Assembly: GCA_036505615.1 (NCBI GenBank)
Contig: DASXTB010000410.1
Coordinates: forward strand, 1-9,896
DNA length: 9,896 nucleotides
Reading direction: 5' to 3'
DNA from: DASXTB01 sp036505615
GTDB lineage: Bacteria > Acidobacteriota > UBA6911 > JACQSX01
Made by a program: the position numbers and the translations under genes. Positions 6,726 to 9,896 of this stretch are shown piece after piece. The notes under the pieces are model-generated. The model did no database searches. It had not been told where the DNA came from and saw only the letters and a program-made list of their open reading frames with translations. Numbering within the stretch: position 1 is the stretch's first letter; each line of letters begins with the position of its first letter.

Positions 6726-9311
6726 TTAGCGACTTTCGACCTTTCGCTCAGTTTCCTGCGTCCCGGTGGCGAGCCGCTGGTAGATCTGTCGCGCCTCTCT
6801 GAATTGACCGAGTACATGCTCCTTTTCTTTTTCTGAGCGCCAACCCGGGTGTGCTTCCGCCAGCACGATGAGCTGATCGATCCATCGAATGAAGTACCGC
6901 GCCGACTCAGTGGATCGTACTGCACGGTCACCGACGGTGATCCAAATGGGATTAGTGGTGGCCTGCGGAAACCCATCGTCGAAAGGATGGGCGGCGCGCG
7001 ATGCGAATGCTTGCAGCGAAATCCAGCAACTGTCATGAATTTCAATCTCTCGAGTAAACTCCACCTGCTTTCCACGGCGCTGCCTGTTGAGACTGAAAGT
7101 TTCTATCGATTTGCCGTTTCGTATCAGCTCTGCTGTGTCCAGAGGCACGATTGATTCCACTTTGCCGTAAATTCGAACCTTTCCCCCTGCCGCGGGAAGG
7201 CGGATTTCTCCGCCAGGGATTTGATCATTCACTTTCAGCTCTACCAGAGGACCGTTGGTGACCAGTAAGCGGCCTTTGCGAATGGCTTCGATCCAACCTT
7301 CCCAAGTCAATCGGTCGCCCAGGTAAGCATAGGCGCGATCCTGCCCCACGATAGCGGTGTAATGCAGGCTGCTGATTGAGTCTTCTCCTCCCACGGCGGG
7401 AAGCCTGAATCCGTTATTGAGCGCATGATGCCACACGCGGTAGCCGGCCCAATTGGCGCGTGACATCAGCTCATGATAGTCGATCGTCCCCAGCGCCAGA
7501 TCGACCGGAAATGATTTGGCAACTCCAAGATTCGACTGGAGCGGATCGCTGTTGCCGGAGAATGGATGGACGTATGCGCCCAGCGCACCCTGCTCACGTG
7601 CCGTTCGGAAGATATCCGTGTTGCTGGGATAAAGGCTTTCAATGGCGGTGCCCTCGTAGCCGGTGGTGAAAGGAGAAATCAAGTGGCGGGTCAGATTAAT
7701 TAAGGATATGTGGCCGTAGAAAGGAGGGCGGTACTCTTCATTGAAGTACAGAAGACGCTGAGCGCCGGAAAGCGGGTGCGGCTTGCCGGTAAAGAACTGA
7801 TAATCAAGGATGCGGTTGTCCTTATTGGCAACTAACTCTCCCACGACGCTCACATCTTCCGCGTCCCCCATGAACATGAGATTTTCAGGCGTGTTGTGCA
7901 GGTTGCCGGCGTAATTCATGTGCACGTGGTTGCTGCCGCTGTACCAGCCACGAGCTTTCATGTCGGTCATTCTCTCCAGCCGCAGTGTTACCGTCGAAAC
8001 TCGATCTGCTGCAGCCGTTATTTTTTGCGATGCCGGGTAATACTCGAAACCCTTCATGGCTTCCAGAAGCAAATCGCCTTCGGGCACAACCAGCTCAAAA
8101 ATTCCAGCGGTATGAAAGAAGTGTTCTCCCAATCTGCCGATGCGTTGGTAAGCGTCATCGGGCGCATAGGCCTTACCGTCGGCAGCCCAGGCGTAAACGC
8201 GTGCCGCAAGAGTGCTTCCGCTGGCCGCGTCTTCCACACGTACGCGCACACGCGCCATCGCCCTGGCCCAGCGGCGCGATGTGATCTTCAGCTTTTCCTG
8301 AAGGCCGCCGTAAGTCTTAAGCAGACGCAATTGCGGCAATCCTTCTTCATTTGAGATAAACGCAATCCACTCGCCATCCGGCGACCAGCGTGGATGAAAA
8401 CTGTCCCATTCCCCAAACGTCAGCTTGTAAGGCTCGCCTCCTTGAGCGGGAAGAATAAAGAGGTTGTTGAATTGGCCGCCCAGATGAGAGCTGTAGACGA
8501 TCCGCTTTCCATCAGGAGACCAGTGCGGGCGCGTGCGGTAAAGCGTTTCCTCTTTCTGTATTCTCCGGGCCTTGTCTATCCCGTTCCGTTCGGCAGGCAT
8601 GCGCCAGATCGCCCCCGAACCGAGTGGTATGTCGCGGTTGCTGACAAAAATAATTTCCTTGCCGTCCGGCGACCAGGTGGGCTGGATGTGCAGATCGTAA
8701 TTGCCAAAGTAGAGGCGGTCTCTTCCATAGGCGTGATCTTGCGTCAACTGGATCGTTCGGCCAGGCTTGCCGTCGCGTATCTCCATCACAAAAATGTTGA
8801 AGTATCCATTCGGGCGGGTAGAAACAAACGCCAGGCGCGAGCTGTCCGGCGACCAGGCAGGATCAATGTTTACGTCTGTTCCGGTGGTGAGATCGATCGA
8901 TTTGCCCGTCGATACATCGAGAAGCTTCAGGTTGATGTGCTTGTTGGCTTCATCTGCCGTGTAGGCAATCCAGCGGCCGTTGGGCGACCACTCGGGCGAT
9001 GACAGATATTCCTTGCCATAGATAATTTCGTCGGCGACAGACTGGTCCACGCGCATCTTCCACAATGACCCTTGCATCGAAAATGCAATCCATTGGCCGT
9101 CGGGCGACCAGGAAGGCCACCAGGGAGTGCTCGCCCCGGCCGGCGGCAGATAGTAATTAAACATGTAGACGCCCCCGGTCTTAGCCGCCGGATAGAGAGT
9201 GGCAGGCTCTTCCGGGAGGATGTAACGAGCCACTCTGTCCTGCCCATAGATGAGAGAAAAGATCCAGCAGAACAGAAGAAAAGACAGAATGGGTAGGGTT
9301 CTTTTCGGCAC
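6726..9311 (-). CDS. Exported PD40 beta-propeller / CehA-McbA family metallohydrolase
   Basis: The product has 861 residues. A Sec signal peptide (about 1-23, core LPILSFLLFCWIFSLIYG) has no lipobox. Residues about 60-335 form a TolB-like propeller with six WSPDG-type repeats at 68, 108, 153, 213, 264 and 309. Residues about 350-447 look like a beta-sandwich linker of the carboxypeptidase-regulatory type. From about 450 comes a CehA/McbA (PHP-related) hydrolase domain: GWYSGSNHVHMN with His462 and His464, AYVHPF with His582, DYHE with His613 and GGEDS at 641-645, all candidate metal sites. Family members hydrolyse esters or carbamates, but many are uncharacterised, so the substrate is unknown. 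The start is GTG (9309-9311), fixed by AGGAAGGA 9 nt upstream. It converges on the DUF1501 gene and is probably periplasmic. Confidence 0.9.
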   Translation of the reverse strand: MPKRTLPILSFLLFCWIFSLIYGQDRVARYILPEEPATLYPAAKTGGVYMFNYYLPPAGASTPWWPSWSPDGQWIAFSMQGSLWKMRVDQSVADEIIYGKEYLSSPEWSPNGRWIAYTADEANKHINLKLLDVSTGKSIDLTTGTDVNIDPAWSPDSSRLAFVSTRPNGYFNIFVMEIRDGKPGRTIQLTQDHAYGRDRLYFGNYDLHIQPTWSPDGKEIIFVSNRDIPLGSGAIWRMPAERNGIDKARRIQKEETLYRTRPHWSPDGKRIVYSSHLGGQFNNLFILPAQGGEPYKLTFGEWDSFHPRWSPDGEWIAFISNEEGLPQLRLLKTYGGLQEKLKITSRRWARAMARVRVRVEDAASGSTLAARVYAWAADGKAYAPDDAYQRIGRLGEHFFHTAGIFELVVPEGDLLLEAMKGFEYYPASQKITAAADRVSTVTLRLERMTDMKARGWYSGSNHVHMNYAGNLHNTPENLMFMGDAEDVSVVGELVANKDNRILDYQFFTGKPHPLSGAQRLLYFNEEYRPPFYGHISLINLTRHLISPFTTGYEGTAIESLYPSNTDIFRTAREQGALGAYVHPFSGNSDPLQSNLGVAKSFPVDLALGTIDYHELMSRANWAGYRVWHHALNNGFRLPAVGGEDSISSLHYTAIVGQDRAYAYLGDRLTWEGWIEAIRKGRLLVTNGPLVELKVNDQIPGGEIRLPAAGGKVRIYGKVESIVPLDTAELIRNGKSIETFSLNRQRRGKQVEFTREIEIHDSCWISLQAFASRAAHPFDDGFPQATTNPIWITVGDRAVRSTESARYFIRWIDQLIVLAEAHPGWRSEKEKEHVLGQFREARQIYQRLATGTQETERKVESR

Positions 9312-9320
9312 GTGTCCACA

Positions 9321-9328
9321 TCCTTCCT
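9321..9328 (-). promoter_or_regulatory. Ribosome binding site deciding a GTG start
   Basis: On the minus strand AGGAAGGA lies 9 nt before GTG at 9309-9311. It supports this GTG as the start rather than a downstream ATG, and the signal peptide then begins MPKRTLPILS. Confidence 0.7.
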
Positions 9329-9434
9329 ACGGCAGGTGATGAAAACTTTGCCCCGAAGCCGCGAAGAGAGCAACCAAAAAAGTCCACCACCAAGGCCTAG
9401 AGTGGCAAAGCTACAACCAAAAGAAAAGCCGTCT

Positions 9435-9563
9435 ACGGCCACGTCCACGTGCACGTCAACGACCACGGCTACGTCCACGGTAACGGAAAAACAATTCCAA
9501 AGAGCACTGATTGGTGAACGTTGTCGTGAACGTTGATGTGGTCGTGAACGTGCACGTGAACGG
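9435..9563. repeat. Opposed pair of hexamer arrays
   Basis: The left array (9435-9488) has nine ACGNNN units. After a 24-nt spacer the right array (9513-9563) shows the reverse-complement pattern with GTGAAC recurring. The two can pair: 9447-9467 against 9537-9557 matches at 18 of 21 positions with a 69-nt loop. It lies upstream of the metallohydrolase gene, whose downstream side also carries such an array. Confidence 0.8.
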
Positions 9564-9659
9564 TGGTTTCCATTCGGCCAAAACTTGGTCAAAAAAACGA
9601 GAAATCGACAACTTTTTACACCAAGATACTAAATCTAGAGAGTGGTTGGGAATTGTCTC

Positions 9660-9683
9660 CTTGGTGCCTTGGTGTCTTGGTGG
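9660..9683 (+). repeat. Octamer tandem repeat CTTGGTGN, three copies
   Basis: CTTGGTGC, CTTGGTGT and CTTGGTGG follow each other without gaps. A reverse-complement ACACCAAGA stands at 9618-9626 and could pair with the last copy at 8 of 9 positions. It is on the 3' side of the oxidoreductase gene, but no T-run in the right place makes it a terminator. Confidence 0.6.
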
Positions 9684-9712
9684 TTCCGCATTTTCTTGCC
9701 GCACCGGATTAT

Positions 9713-9896
9713 TCAGCGTGTGTACTCCTTGCGACTGACGTCCGTTCCGAAGAGAACGGGCCTGTCGGAAAGAATCTTGCCAAGCGCTTCAAGTTCAGGT
9801 TCGCCCGGGCCGAGTGGAAGCTTGACCTGGCCGCGCTCGACAACGGATCGAAGCATGGCCATCGTGATCTCGAAGCCCTTGTACGCGCTCTCGCCG
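9713..9896 (-). CDS. C-terminus of a probable Gfo/Idh/MocA-family oxidoreductase (partial)
   Basis: Sixty residues and a TGA stop (9713-9715) are visible; the rest lies beyond the right edge. The tail starts GESAYKGFEITMAMLRSVVE and continues RGQVKLPLGPGEPE. The stretch 'A.KG.EI..AML.S...G..V.LPL' resembles the end of Gfo/Idh/MocA proteins, NAD(P)-dependent dehydrogenases acting on sugars, inositols and related compounds. Codon use is GC-rich like its neighbours and the frame has no interruptions. The nucleotide-binding and catalytic motifs are outside the window, so substrate and exact family remain open. Confidence 0.55.
   Translation of the reverse strand, partial: GESAYKGFEITMAMLRSVVERGQVKLPLGPGEPELEALGKILSDRPVLFGTDVSRKEYTR

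Larger units (their letters stand above)
9312..9712. other. Intergenic region between two minus-strand genes
   Basis: These 401 bp separate the end of the oxidoreductase gene from the start of the metallohydrolase gene. They contain a ribosome binding site, the paired hexamer arrays at 9435-9563 and a short CTTGGTGN tandem. I found no convincing -35/-10 promoter, terminator or small gene. The open frames here are translations of the arrays. Confidence 0.6.

Noticed and set aside
9511..9738. Val/Asn/Asp-rich open frame
   Set aside because: It is a translation of the right hexamer array and then overlaps the end of the oxidoreductase gene on the other strand.

Overview
The window looks like a chromosomal piece from an Acidobacteriota-type bacterium, possibly Solibacteres/Bryobacterales-like. 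The grounds are a large secreted DUF1549/LamG/DUF1553 cytochrome-c protein paired with a Tat-exported DUF1501 protein, a PD40-propeller/CehA-McbA metallohydrolase, and a truncated Tat-signal N-terminus of a type I associate with acidobacterial VOC proteins. Planctomycetota and Verrucomicrobiota carry the same DUF1549/DUF1553/DUF1501 pairing and cannot be excluded. The taxonomic call rests on recognised protein families, not on a search.

Layout. Positions 1-100 (minus strand) hold the start of a protein that runs off the left edge. Positions 101-646 are intergenic, with a 30-bp inverted repeat, a chain of GC-rich hairpins, a duplicated TATAAT motif and a 7-bp tandem repeat. Positions 647-3856 (plus) encode the DUF1549/DUF1553 protein. 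Positions 3857-4611 are a dense cluster of mirrored hairpins separating it from its usual partner, the DUF1501 gene at 4612-6045 (plus). Positions 6046-6725 hold an ACGNNN hexamer array, a probable terminator, a second mirrored hairpin cluster with 34-bp perfect arms, and a second hexamer array in the opposite orientation. Positions 6726-9311 (minus) encode the PD40/CehA-McbA protein. Positions 9312-9712 hold a further pair of opposed hexamer arrays. Positions 9713-9896 (minus) are the C-terminal end of a probable Gfo/Idh/MocA oxidoreductase.

How the genes fit together. The plus-strand pair are both exported and, by family precedent, act together in the cell envelope. DUF1549/DUF1553 and DUF1501 proteins are widely found side by side, often with polysaccharide-degradation genes, but their biochemistry is not settled. 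The minus-strand metallohydrolase is also exported. A neighbouring Gfo/Idh/MocA oxidoreductase would suit sugar or polyol metabolism, but the 401-bp gap argues against one tight transcription unit.

The most unusual content is non-coding. There are palindromes built from smaller palindromes, a 15-bp core shared by two clusters, a covarying GAGAC hairpin family, and inverted pairs of hexamer arrays flanking the metallohydrolase gene. I see no transposase, integrase, CRISPR array, tRNA or rRNA. No new defence or enzymatic system is evident from the coding genes.
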